Shown one piece after another: positions 39,760 to 48,494 of a DNA stretch of 64,000 bases. The stretch is from Mycobacterium colombiense CECT 3035 (GTDB lineage Bacteria; Actinomycetota; Actinomycetes; Mycobacteriales; Mycobacteriaceae). Position numbers and translations under genes: made by a program. Below the pieces are notes generated by a model, which was not told the DNA's origin, ran no database searches, and saw only the letters and a list, made by a program, of their open reading frames with translations. The stretch's first letter is position 1, and the number at the start of each line of letters is the position of its first letter. The stretch is from contig NZ_CP020821.1 in assembly GCF_002105755.1 (NCBI RefSeq), positions 2,480,001 through 2,544,000 on the forward strand. Reading direction: 5' to 3'.

Positions 39760-42138
39760 TCAGCTTCGCCCGGACGCCGCTCGGCTGGGCCACCTTCTGG
39801 TGGGCATCCTCGGTGCGTCCGCGGCCCAGCGGCGCCGGCCCACCGCGACCGCCTCGTCCTCCCCCGTCGCGGACCGGTTCCGCAACAGCGCCGACCACCG
39901 GGGAGCCCACCATGTCCAGCGGCCAAGCAGGTGAATGAAGGCCGGCACCAAGACCATTCGTACCAGCGTGGCGTCGACGAGCACGCCCAGCGTCAGGCCC
40001 AGGCCGAGCATTCGCATGAATGACACGTGCGCCGGAATCAATGCGGCGAACGAAATCGACATCACCACCGCGGCGGTGGTGACCACCCGGCCGATGCCGG
40101 CGATGCCCAGCGCCGTGCTCTCGTCGGTGGCCGCACGCGCCTCGGCCGGGGTCGGCGGCGTCTCCCGCACGGCTTGCGAGGCCTGCCAGTACTCGTGGAT
40201 GCGCGAGACCAGGAACACCTCGTAGTCCATGGCCAACCCAAAAGCGATGCAGAACAACAACACTGGGATGTTGGCGTTGAGTGTGCCGTTGGGCGTGGTT
40301 CCCAGCGCGCCCAAGTGGCCGTCCTGGAAGATCCACACCATCGCCCCGAATGCGGCCGTAAGCGACAGCACGTTGCATACCAGCGCCTGCACCGGCAGCA
40401 CCACGCTGCCGGTGAGCAAGAACAGCAGCGCGAAGGTGATCAGGGCGATCAGCCCGAACACCAGCGGCAGTCGCGTGGTGATCGCGTCGACGCTGTCGCG
40501 GTTGATCTGCGCCAGGCCGGTCATCTGCACCGACCGTCCGGCCGGCCCCCCGACCTGATGCAGTCGGTCGAGCTGGGTGTTCGAGGCCTGCGAATACAGC
40601 GGGGCCGTGCTGTCCACGGTGAGGAATGCGCTGCCGTTGGCCAGGCCGGTGGGCGCGGCGGGCGGCCCCACCCGGTTCCCGGCCACGAACGTCCCGGTCG
40701 GCGCGGTCACCCCCGAGACGTCGGGCACGCGGGACAACTCGGCGGCGTAGCGCTGCAGGTCACCGGGGGTTACGCCGTGGGCGTCGGGGACGACGACGGA
40801 CACCGAGGTCCCCAGCCCGTTGGCGAAGTCATGGTCCAGCATGTCGGCCACCTGGCGGGCCGACGCCGATCGAGGAAGCACGCGCTCGTCGGGAAAGCCC
40901 CACTTCACGCCCAGGAACGGCACCCCCAGCAACAGCAGTAGGGCGACGACGCTCAGCCCGACCGGCATGGCTCGGCGCAGGACGAATTTCGTCGAGCGGT
41001 ACCAGAACTGCGCCACGAGCGGCTTGTGCGCATGATCGCGGAACGGCCGCTGCCCGTGCAGGATGCGGTGCATCACGCGGCGCGCGTCCATCGTGTCCAA
41101 CCGGGGCCCCAGCAACACGATTGCGGCCGGGGTGACGACCACGGTCGCCACCGCGACGATCGCCGCGGTGGCCACGATGGTGTAGGCGGACGACTTCAGG
41201 AAGTACATCGGGAACAGCGCCATCACCGCCATCGACAACCCGACCGTGGTGGCGGAGAACAACACCGTCCTGCCCGCGGTGGCCATGGTCCGCATCAGCG
41301 CCTGGTAGCGGGCCAGCGTCCGCATCAGCTCCTGGTTCCGGACCTCGGTGCGGGCCAGCTCCTCGCGGTAGCGGGTGATGATCAGCAGGTTGTAGTCGAT
41401 CGCCAGGGCGAGGCCCATCGCGATGCTGAGGTCCAGGGCGTACGTGGACACGTCGGTGGCGAAGCTGATCAGCCGCAACACCGACATGGTGCACACGATG
41501 GCCAACGCGCCCAAGACGATCGGCATCGCCGCGGCCACGACGCCGCCGAGCACCCACACCAGCACCGCGAAGCTCAGCGGAACCGCGATGGATTCCATCA
41601 ACAGCAGGTCGCGCTGGTTCTGGTCGTTGATCTGCGCATACGCCACGGCCATGCCGCCGGCGCGCACGGTGACGCCGTCGCGGTCGTGCACCAGGTCCTT
41701 GGTCAGGGTGCTGGCGTATTTCTGCGCGTCGTTCTCGCCGCCCTTGAGGCCGGCCACGATCATCCCGGACTTGTCGTCCTTGCTGATCAGCTGCGCCGCG
41801 GCCGCCGCCGGCGACGTCCACGCCGACGACACGTTCAGCACCCACGGCGAACGTTTCAGCTGGTCGGCGATCTCGGTGCCGACTCGCCGGGCCTGCTCAC
41901 CGCGGGCGCCGGCCGGGGACGTGACCACGATCAGCATCTGCTGGTCGGTCTGGTTGAACTTGTCGCGCAGCGTGCTGGTCGCCCGCGATGACTCCGAGGT
42001 GGGGTCCTGGAATCCCCCGCCGGAAAGGCCGCTGACCACCGGCAGCCCGAAGATCGCGGCGCCCAGCAACACCAGCACGGCGATCGCGATGATGCGGCGC
42101 GGTGCGGCGATGGCAAGCCGGGTGATTACTTGCAGCAT
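39760..42138 (-). CDS. MmpL-family RND transporter
   Basis: 792 residues from ATG 42138 (MLQVITRLAIAAPRRI). Two halves each start with a membrane helix and a periplasmic loop followed by a five-helix block, as in MmpL. Asp-Tyr motifs needed for proton coupling are present: LALAIDYNLLIITRYREE and FGLAMDYEVFLVSRIHEY. Between the fourth and fifth helices of the first half there is a 10-residue duplication (QELMRTLARY / QALMRTMATA). The short C-terminus lacks the long cytosolic domain of MmpL3. Probably exports a lipid or siderophore-like molecule; substrate unknown. Divergent from an Eis-like gene. Confidence 0.88.
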   Translation of the reverse strand: MLQVITRLAIAAPRRIIAIAVLVLLGAAIFGLPVVSGLSGGGFQDPTSESSRATSTLRDKFNQTDQQMLIVVTSPAGARGEQARRVGTEIADQLKRSPWVLNVSSAWTSPAAAAAQLISKDDKSGMIVAGLKGGENDAQKYASTLTKDLVHDRDGVTVRAGGMAVAYAQINDQNQRDLLLMESIAVPLSFAVLVWVLGGVVAAAMPIVLGALAIVCTMSVLRLISFATDVSTYALDLSIAMGLALAIDYNLLIITRYREELARTEVRNQELMRTLARYQALMRTMATAGRTVLFSATTVGLSMAVMALFPMYFLKSSAYTIVATAAIVAVATVVVTPAAIVLLGPRLDTMDARRVMHRILHGQRPFRDHAHKPLVAQFWYRSTKFVLRRAMPVGLSVVALLLLLGVPFLGVKWGFPDERVLPRSASARQVADMLDHDFANGLGTSVSVVVPDAHGVTPGDLQRYAAELSRVPDVSGVTAPTGTFVAGNRVGPPAAPTGLANGSAFLTVDSTAPLYSQASNTQLDRLHQVGGPAGRSVQMTGLAQINRDSVDAITTRLPLVFGLIALITFALLFLLTGSVVLPVQALVCNVLSLTAAFGAMVWIFQDGHLGALGTTPNGTLNANIPVLLFCIAFGLAMDYEVFLVSRIHEYWQASQAVRETPPTPAEARAATDESTALGIAGIGRVVTTAAVVMSISFAALIPAHVSFMRMLGLGLTLGVLVDATLVRMVLVPAFIHLLGRWTWWAPRWSALLRNRSATGEDEAVAVGRRRWAADAPRMPTRRWPSRAASGRS

Positions 42139-42335
42139 GGCGTATCGCCTACCCGAAACCGCGCCGGTTGACCCGCCCGGTATGGAATTGCTCACACCAG
42201 CGCGTTTTGGTGGCGATGTTCGGATCGAGGTTTGACGCTCGGGCACTCGGGTATCGAACCTAACAGCGCACTCTGTTCTCGTATTTGGGGTGCGCAGTGC
42301 CGGTTTGCCTGAGCTACAACCAGATTGGATGTGCA

Positions 42336-43574
42336 ATGGACGACACGGACGGCGGCACGAATATCCGGCATCCCACCGAAGACGACTGGCAGGCGGTCTT
42401 TGAAAATCAGGCCCGGACATTCGGCGACCCGGTGGGACCCGAAGACCTCGAGGCGTGGAAACGCCGAGTCAGCATCGAGGACATCCTCATTGCCGAGGAC
42501 GTCTCCGATCCGGAGAATCCGAATCTGGTGGGAACGTCCATCATTTACCGCTCGCGGCTCACCGTGCCGGGCGGCGCCAATCTGCGGGTCGCGTGGCTGA
42601 CGATGATCGCCGTTGCGTCAACGCATCAGGGCGAGGGACTCTGGGCGCAGCTCAGCGCCAAAGGACTTGGCATATTGCTGGACCGCGGCTATCCGATCGT
42701 GTGCGGCGTGCCGACGCAGACCGCGATGTACGACGGTTTCGGCGCGGGCGTGTCGAGCTACAGCCACACCTACGCCATCGACCGCCGTTTCGCCAAGTTG
42801 CGCGACAAGCCCGGCCAGATCCGCGCGCGCGAGGTCAACGCCGCCGAGGCGCGACTGCACCTGCCCGAGCTCTACGAACGATGGTGTGCCGCAACCAATG
42901 GCGCGATATCCCGGGACGACGCGTGGTGGGCCGACTATCTGGAGGACCGACCGACCCAGCGCGGCAACGGATCTGCGTTGCATTACACCATTCACCCGGA
43001 CGGCTTCTTGACCTACCGGGTGGTCGGCTCACAGCAGCATGCGTTCCGGCCGCCCCTCGGGACGGTGGTCGTCGAAGACTTCTGCCCCATCACCGATGAG
43101 GCGCACACCGAGCTGCTGCAGACGCTCCTGGTGTTGGAGATGTTCTATCGCATAGAGATCGACCTGCCCCCCGACGATCCGCTGCCGCTCAAACTCGTCG
43201 ACCAGCGCGCCGCGGAAACCAAGGGCGTGAGTGACTTCCTGTGGGTGCGCATCAACGACGTCCCCGAAACCCTCGGGGCCCGGACCTACGCCGCCGACGC
43301 CGACATCGTGCTGGAAGTCACAGACCCGCTCGGGCTGGCTGGTGGGCGCTTCCAGTTGCAGATCCGCGACGGCACCGGCAAGTGCGCGCCCCACGACGGA
43401 TCCCCCGACATCGAGATCGGGCTGGCCGACTTGGCCACCATCTACATGGGGGCGCACCGGGCCTCCCAGCTGGCCCGCGCCAACCGCGTCACCGAGGTGC
43501 GCCGGGGAGCTCTGGGCGAGCTGGACGCCGCCTTCAGCACCGACCGCGCGCCCTTTTGCGGCACGGTGCTGTGA
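42336..43574 (+). CDS. Eis-like GNAT N-acetyltransferase
   Basis: 412 residues from ATG 42336 (MDDTDGGTNIRHP). The three-region Eis layout is seen: N-terminal GNAT fold with acetyl-CoA segment IAVASTHQGEGLWAQL, a second GNAT-like part (GFLTYRVVGSQQ...), and a C-terminal SCP2-like part. The tyrosine of YDGFGAGVSSYSH matches the general-acid region of Eis, and the free C-terminus may supply the base. The acetyl-CoA loop is less basic than in M. tuberculosis Eis (QGEG instead of an Arg-rich run). Such enzymes acetylate aminoglycosides and host proteins; the substrate here is unknown. 197 bases separate it from the divergent mmpL gene. Confidence 0.87.
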   Translation: MDDTDGGTNIRHPTEDDWQAVFENQARTFGDPVGPEDLEAWKRRVSIEDILIAEDVSDPENPNLVGTSIIYRSRLTVPGGANLRVAWLTMIAVASTHQGEGLWAQLSAKGLGILLDRGYPIVCGVPTQTAMYDGFGAGVSSYSHTYAIDRRFAKLRDKPGQIRAREVNAAEARLHLPELYERWCAATNGAISRDDAWWADYLEDRPTQRGNGSALHYTIHPDGFLTYRVVGSQQHAFRPPLGTVVVEDFCPITDEAHTELLQTLLVLEMFYRIEIDLPPDDPLPLKLVDQRAAETKGVSDFLWVRINDVPETLGARTYAADADIVLEVTDPLGLAGGRFQLQIRDGTGKCAPHDGSPDIEIGLADLATIYMGAHRASQLARANRVTEVRRGALGELDAAFSTDRAPFCGTVL

Positions 43575-43782
43575 ACGGGAGATGTTGCGCAACACCAGCT
43601 TCCACCAGTATGCAAATCCGCGTGCCGAAACGCCGAGGACGGAAGACCGATGGCCGACCCCGGCGAGCTCGAACGCTCAAACGCTTGCGCGGCTCCCGGC
43701 GGCTATCCTGGAGCGAGGTCGGGATTTCACTCCATGGCGCAACGCCTGTTATTGTCGCCTACGCGGTCTCGGCCGACCACAA

Positions 43783-43855
<73 letters not shown>

Positions 43856-43860
43856 CCAGC

Positions 43861-43886
43861 CCACCGAATGGTTATTCGGTGGCTTC
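43861..43886 (+). terminator. Intrinsic terminator after tRNA-Lys
   Basis: Perfect 9-bp stem CCACCGAAT / ATTCGGTGG with loop GGTT, then CTTC. The U tract is weak, as usual in mycobacteria. Confidence 0.75.
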
Positions 43887-43989
43887 TCCACTCGATGGGG
43901 GCTCGGCCGATGGTTAGCGATCTCCGAGAAATCCTTGCCTCCCCCGCGAGCCCCATCGCCCCCGCGGCGGGGTTCTCCAAAGGGGACTT

Positions 43990-44256
43990 GTGAAAACTGA
44001 GCTGAAGTGGATCGAACCTTACGAGGGCCACTTCCACGCCAACATCGACGACCGCAGCGAGTACCGAGTCCACGCCGTCTCGACCGGCGGCTTCCGCGCC
44101 GAGCGCGTCGATGACGGCTTCGTGCACCACGACCTGGGCCGGGCCGGCACGGCCGCCGAGGCGCAGGCGATCTGTCAGGACCTGCACACCCGGGCCATGC
44201 GGCGCGCCGCGTGGGAGGCCTACATGGCCGAGAACGACCCGCCCGGCTGGGAGTAA
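43990..44256 (+). CDS. Hypothetical small protein
   Basis: 88 residues starting at GTG 43990 with AAAGGGG 4-5 bases upstream. Acidic and aromatic, no membrane segment: MKTELKWIEPYEGHFHANID to EAYMAENDPPGWE. The N-terminal 45 residues look like beta strands, the rest helical. I do not recognise it. The same frame continues after the TAA stop for 53 protein-like codons (to 44418), see the small ORF at 44347. Confidence 0.72.
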   Translation: MKTELKWIEPYEGHFHANIDDRSEYRVHAVSTGGFRAERVDDGFVHHDLGRAGTAAEAQAICQDLHTRAMRRAAWEAYMAENDPPGWE

Positions 44257-44346
44257 GCCGGACCGCCGCCGCCACGCTCAGAGCGCCTGATCGAGGCGCT
44301 GCAGCAGCGGTGCGGGTTCGAGCCCGGTTATTGCGAGGTCGACGAC

Positions 44347-44418
44347 ATGGCCACCAACCAGCCCTGGGCCGACGACATTCCGGTGTACGTGCAGGCCGGC
44401 CGCGTCATCGATTCCTGA
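44347..44418 (+). CDS. Possible 23-residue small protein, or remnant of the upstream frame
   Basis: ATG 44347 is preceded by GAGG with 8 bases spacing and encodes MATNQPWADDIPVYVQAGRV followed by IDS and TGA. It is in frame with the 88-residue gene upstream, and the codons between the TAA at 44256 and this ATG also read like protein (SERLIEALQQRCGFEPGYCE). Either it is a separate micro-gene or the upstream gene once extended to here. It overlaps the convergent DUF3618 gene by 14 bases. Confidence 0.35.
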   Translation: MATNQPWADDIPVYVQAGRVIDS

Positions 44419-44665
44419 CCCGGCGCACCGCCACCACCACGACGAGGGCCCCGACCCCGGCCAACGACGCCAGCACCACCGGCTTCTGCACGAAACCGAT
44501 CACTCGGACCTTGAGGTCGTCGGCGAGGCGCCGAGGGTTGGCCCGCTCGGCAAGCGAGTCGACGGTGGCCGCCAGCTGGTCACGGGCGACGTCGATGTCC
44601 TGCTTGATGGCTTCGGGGTCCCGGTCCGCCACTGTGTCCTCCAAGTCGCCCACTATCCGGCTCAT
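44405..44665 (-). CDS. DUF3618-type small membrane protein
   Basis: 86 residues, homologue of Rv2520c. The N-terminal DPEAIKQDIDVARDQLAATVDSL block is the DUF3618 signature and probably a helix or coiled coil. It is followed by one transmembrane helix (VVLASLAGVGALVVVVAV, about residues 63-80) and a basic end. Function unknown; an envelope-associated accessory protein is a guess. Confidence 0.82.
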   Translation of the reverse strand: MSRIVGDLEDTVADRDPEAIKQDIDVARDQLAATVDSLAERANPRRLADDLKVRVIGFVQKPVVLASLAGVGALVVVVAVRRVRNR

Positions 44666-44736
44666 GTACCTGCCCGAACTACCCTAGATCAGCTGGCGGT
44701 AACCCCAACGCTCCGGTGAACAGAAAGGGACTTACC

Positions 44737-45210
44737 TTGACCGAGACCACGCGGCTTGCACCGGGCGACAAAGCGCCCTCCTTCAGCCTGCCCGACGCCG
44801 ACGGCAACAAGGTATCCCTGGCCGACTACAAGGGGCGTCGCGTCGTCGTGTACTTCTACCCGGCCGCCTCGACACCGGGCTGCACCAAGCAGGCGTGCGA
44901 CTTTCGGGACAGCCTGGCCGAGCTCAACGAAGCCGGCCTCGACGTCATCGGGATCTCCCCCGACAAGCCGGAGAAGCTGGCCAAGTTCCGCGACGCCGAG
45001 AAGCTGACGTTCCCGCTGCTGTCCGACCCCGAACGCAAGGTTTTGGCCGCCTATGGCGCCTACGGGGAAAAGCAGATGTATGGCAAGACGGTCACCGGCG
45101 TCATCCGCTCGACGTTCGTGGTCGACGAGAAGGGCAAGATCGCTGTCGCCCAGTACAACGTGAAGGCGACCGGCCACGTCGCCAAGCTGCGCCGCGACCT
45201 GTCCGTCTAG
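44737..45210 (+). CDS. bcp: Thioredoxin-dependent peroxiredoxin (Bcp type)
   Basis: 157 residues from TTG 44737, the same length as Rv2521; GTG 44716 would add seven residues and is less likely because AGAAAGGGA lies between the two. Peroxidatic Cys is in YPAASTPGCTKQACDFRD with the resolving Cys five residues later, the atypical 2-Cys pattern of Bcp. It reduces hydroperoxides in the cytosol. A dispersed repeat begins directly after its stop codon. Confidence 0.93.
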   Translation: MTETTRLAPGDKAPSFSLPDADGNKVSLADYKGRRVVVYFYPAASTPGCTKQACDFRDSLAELNEAGLDVIGISPDKPEKLAKFRDAEKLTFPLLSDPERKVLAAYGAYGEKQMYGKTVTGVIRSTFVVDEKGKIAVAQYNVKATGHVAKLRRDLSV

Positions 45211-45211
45211 G

Positions 45212-45255
45212 GGCGATCGCAAGCGCGGCGGAGCCGGGCGCAGCGGGTCGCCACC
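45212..45255. repeat. Palindromic dispersed repeat, copy C (inverted)
   Basis: 44 bp matching the reverse complement of 35984-36030 with one internal difference and a shortened end. It lies between the stop of bcp and the end of the convergent P450 gene, where its hairpin could also end transcription. Confidence 0.8.
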
Positions 45256-45262
45256 ATCCGGT

Positions 45263-46627
45263 CTAGCCGATGACGGCGGCCTCGGTGTACTCGGTGATGG
45301 GCCGCGCGATCCCCTGCTCGTCGCAGACCCGCTGCAGCTTCTCCAGCGTCTCGTCGATCCCCGGTCCGAGCCGCTTGCCGGGCGTGAACGTGGCCGGAAG
45401 GTGCTGCATGCCCTGGATCACGCCGATCGTCGGGTAGTGCACGGTGCCCTCGGGGTCGCAGCGGTAGTCGGGCATCCGGTCGAGCACCGCCGTGAGCATC
45501 GACTTGAACACGACGCGCGCGACGTTGGAGCCGATGCAGCGGTGGATACCGAGCCCGAAGCTGAAGTGCCGGTTGTTCTTTCGGCTCAGGTCCACTCGAT
45601 TCGGATCGGGAAACACTGACGGGTCGCGGTTGGCCATCGCCCAGGACAGCCACAGGCGATCGCCCTCCTTGAACCGCGTGCCCGCTATTTCGAGGTCGGC
45701 GGCGATGGTGCGGCCGTCGCCGGGCGCGGGCGTGAAGTAGCGCAGGAACTCCTCGGTCGCCGAGTCGAGCAGCGTTTCCGATTCCCGCCTCAGCAGTTCA
45801 CGCTGCTCGGGATTTTCGCCCAGCCATTCGAGGGCGTGCGCGGTCAGCGCCGTCGTCGTGTCGAAACCACCGCCGATGATCAAGCTGAGCATCCCGAGCA
45901 GTTCGGCGTCGGGCGCGGGCTCGCCGTCGATCTGCAGCCTTGCCAACGCGTCCACTATCCCGGGGCGGGGGTTCCCGCGGATCTCGAGCAGGTGGTTGAA
46001 CAGGTCCGCTACCATCGCCATCGTCTGCTCCAAAACCCTTGGGGCATCCGGGGAATCGGCGGGGGTGTAGACGTTGGCGTGGGCCGGCTCGCAATACAGC
46101 TGCCACTTCTTGAGAGGAACGCCCATGATCGCCAGGGTCAGGACCGCGGGCACGACGTTCGCGAGATCGTCGACGAAGTCGATCCGTCCCGCTTCGATTT
46201 TCTCGTCGATGCTGGCCCGCACGATCTCGTCGACAAACGGCTTCCAGCGCCTGACGGCCGCCGGCGACAGGTAGGGGTTGAGGATGCTGCGGTAGGCGGA
46301 GTGCTCGGGTTCGTCCATCTCGAGCATGCCGCCGCGGACCCCGGTGCCCTGCGGGAGCGTGGGAATCGTGATGCCCTTGTAGCCGGTGCCTTCGCCGGTC
46401 ACGTCGTGGTCGTTGGACACCTGCGGGCAGCGAGCGAGCTCGAAGACTTCCCGATTACCCGCGGCCACCCAATGCCCGTCGTAGGTGTCGGTCCACGCCA
46501 CCGGACACCTGGCATGCATGTCCTGCGTGATCTCGGTGAACCGTTCGCGGTACTCGGGGGTGTGACGGTCAAAGTGGTAACGGTGGATCTTGCCGGCATC
46601 TCCGGTCAGGGTGTTTTCCGTGCTCAC
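45263..46627 (-). CDS. Cytochrome P450
   Basis: 454 residues from GTG 46627, with AGGAG 8 bases upstream. Heme-binding loop FSFGLGIHRCIGSNVAR with axial Cys364; I-helix LIIGGGFDTTTALTAHAL; ExxR in ESETLLDSATEEFLRYF region and the downstream PERF-like block. Class I soluble bacterial P450 needing ferredoxin and reductase, none of which is adjacent. Substrate unknown. From memory this gene is not between bcp and the M20 peptidase in M. tuberculosis, so it is an insertion here or a loss there. Confidence 0.92.
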   Translation of the reverse strand: MSTENTLTGDAGKIHRYHFDRHTPEYRERFTEITQDMHARCPVAWTDTYDGHWVAAGNREVFELARCPQVSNDHDVTGEGTGYKGITIPTLPQGTGVRGGMLEMDEPEHSAYRSILNPYLSPAAVRRWKPFVDEIVRASIDEKIEAGRIDFVDDLANVVPAVLTLAIMGVPLKKWQLYCEPAHANVYTPADSPDAPRVLEQTMAMVADLFNHLLEIRGNPRPGIVDALARLQIDGEPAPDAELLGMLSLIIGGGFDTTTALTAHALEWLGENPEQRELLRRESETLLDSATEEFLRYFTPAPGDGRTIAADLEIAGTRFKEGDRLWLSWAMANRDPSVFPDPNRVDLSRKNNRHFSFGLGIHRCIGSNVARVVFKSMLTAVLDRMPDYRCDPEGTVHYPTIGVIQGMQHLPATFTPGKRLGPGIDETLEKLQRVCDEQGIARPITEYTEAAVIG

Positions 46628-46734
46628 GGTGGCGTCTCCTGCGGACGAGTGGCTGCATCTAGAAGCAGTATGCGACGAGACGGTCCGTCTACAAAGGCAA
46701 TCCGGGGTCGAGTTTCGCGGGTTGCCCCAGCCGC

Positions 46735-48060
46735 CTAGCCCAGGTTGGCCAGCAGCAGCGCCTCGCTGATCGCCGCGCGTTCCAGCACGCCCAGGTGCAG
46801 GCTCTCGTTGACGCTGTGGGCCTGCGTCGCCGGGTCCTCGACTCCGGTGACGAGGATCTTCGCCTCCGGGAAGGCCTCGGCGAACTCGGCGATGAACGGA
46901 ATCGACCCGCCCATGCCCATGTCGATCGCGTCGACCCCCCACGCCTGCCGGAACGCGGCGCGCGCGGCGTCGTAGACGCTGCCGGTGGCGTCGATCGCGT
47001 AGGGCTCGCCGATGTCGCCGCGGGTGACGCTGACGTGCGCACCCCACGGCGCATGCTGTTGCAGGTGCGCGGTCAACGCGTCCAGGTGTGCGGTCGCGTC
47101 GCCGCCGGGCGCGACGCGCATGCTGACCTTGGCGCGGGCCCGCGGGATCAGCGTGTTGGACGCCTTCTCGATGGGGGTGGTGTCGATGCCGATCACGGTG
47201 ATGGCGGGTTTGGCCCACAGCCGCTGCGGCGCGGAGCCCGAACCGATTTCGGACACACCGTCCAGCAGGCCGGAGTCGGCCCGCACCCGCTCGGGCGGGT
47301 AATCGACTGCGGCGGCAGTGCTTTCGTGCAGACCGGCGACGGCCACGTTCCCGTCGTCGTCGTGCAGGCTGGCCAGCAGCCGCACCAGGACGCTCAGCGC
47401 GTCGGGCACCACGCCACCCCAGATGCCGGAGTGCAGGCCGTGGTCCAGCGTGGCGACTTCGACCACGCAGTCGACCAGGCCGCGCAGCGTGACCGTCAGC
47501 GCCGGGATGTCGGTGCTCCAATTGTCCGAGTCGGCGATGACGATCACGTCGGCGGCCAGCGCGTCGCGGTGGGCGGCCAGCAGCCGGCCCAGGGACGGCG
47601 ATCCGGATTCCTCTTCCCCCTCGACGAACACCGTGACGCCCACCGGCGGGCGCCCGCCGTGCGCCCGAAATGCCGCCAAATGCGTTGCGATGCCGGCTTT
47701 GTCGTCGGCACTGCCGCGCCCGTAGAGCCGGCCGTCGCGCTCGGTGGGCTCGAAGGGCGGCGACACCCATTGGCTGCGGTCGCCCTCGGGCTGCACATCG
47801 TGGTGGGCGTAGAGCAGCACGGTCGGCGCGCCGTCCGGCGCGGGGTGGCGCGCGATGACCGCCGGCGCTCCGCCTTCGCTGACGATCTGCACGTCGCCGA
47901 AACCGGCCTGCGACAACAGGTCCGCGACCGCCCGCGCGCTGCGGTGTACCTCGTCGCGGCGGCCGGGGTCGGCCCACACCGATTCGACGCGCACCAGGTC
48001 TTCCAGATCGCGGCGCACCGACGGCAGCAGCTCACGGACGCGCTCAACCAGATCGCTCAT
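46735..48060 (-). CDS. M20-family metallopeptidase
   Basis: 441 residues, homologue of Rv2522c. Zinc ligands are visible: LLYAHHDVQPEG, RGSADDKAGIATHLAA and VEGEEESGSPSLGRLL with the catalytic Glu pair; the last ligand lies in the C-terminal GMGGSIPFIAEFAEAFP block. The dimerisation domain is inserted at about 190-300. Probably a dipeptidase or aminoacylase; substrate unknown. It lies 10 bases after acpS on the same strand, so the two and fas may be co-transcribed. Confidence 0.9.
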   Translation of the reverse strand: MSDLVERVRELLPSVRRDLEDLVRVESVWADPGRRDEVHRSARAVADLLSQAGFGDVQIVSEGGAPAVIARHPAPDGAPTVLLYAHHDVQPEGDRSQWVSPPFEPTERDGRLYGRGSADDKAGIATHLAAFRAHGGRPPVGVTVFVEGEEESGSPSLGRLLAAHRDALAADVIVIADSDNWSTDIPALTVTLRGLVDCVVEVATLDHGLHSGIWGGVVPDALSVLVRLLASLHDDDGNVAVAGLHESTAAAVDYPPERVRADSGLLDGVSEIGSGSAPQRLWAKPAITVIGIDTTPIEKASNTLIPRARAKVSMRVAPGGDATAHLDALTAHLQQHAPWGAHVSVTRGDIGEPYAIDATGSVYDAARAAFRQAWGVDAIDMGMGGSIPFIAEFAEAFPEAKILVTGVEDPATQAHSVNESLHLGVLERAAISEALLLANLG

Positions 48061-48070
48061 GGGATCGAGG

Positions 48071-48469
48071 CTAGTCGGCCGTCGTCTCCAGGATCGCCAC
48101 CGCGGCGGCGGTATCGCCCTCGTGCGTCAGCGACACGTGAATGATCACGTCGGCCAGGTGTTTGGCGATGTCGCCGCTCAGCCGAACCCGCGGGCGGCCC
48201 CACATGTCGGTGACCACCTCGATGTCGCGGTGGATGTCCTCCGGCAGCACCGGCCGCTGGGCGAACCGCGATCCGGACCAGGCCTTGATCACGGCCTCCT
48301 TGGCGGCCCAGCGGGCCGCCAGGTGACGTGCCGCCGACGAGCTCTTGTCCGACGCGTCGCGGCGCTCCCCCGGGGTGAACGTCTCGGAGAAGACGGTGCC
48401 CGGCTGGTCGACCTGCTCGGCGAAATCAGGGATGGAGACGAGATCGATCCCCACACCGACAATTCCCAT
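48071..48469 (-). CDS. acpS: Holo-[acyl-carrier-protein] synthase
   Basis: 132 residues from ATG 48469 (MGIVGVGIDLVSIPDFAEQV). Mg-binding GIDLVSI and WAAKEAVIKAWSG are conserved. It transfers 4'-phosphopantetheine from CoA to the ACP of FAS-I and AcpM. It lies 25 bases downstream of fas, its own substrate, as in M. tuberculosis (Rv2523c). The longer upstream frame runs into the fas end and is not used. Confidence 0.94.
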   Translation of the reverse strand: MGIVGVGIDLVSIPDFAEQVDQPGTVFSETFTPGERRDASDKSSSAARHLAARWAAKEAVIKAWSGSRFAQRPVLPEDIHRDIEVVTDMWGRPRVRLSGDIAKHLADVIIHVSLTHEGDTAAAVAILETTAD

Positions 48470-48494
48470 GGGTCGCCAGGCTAACGGACCGACG

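Noticed and set aside
45263..47977. 904-codon fused frame joining the P450 with upstream sequence
   Set aside because: The P450 has its own GTG start with a good ribosome-binding site at 46627; the upstream part is an out-of-frame shadow of the M20 peptidase.
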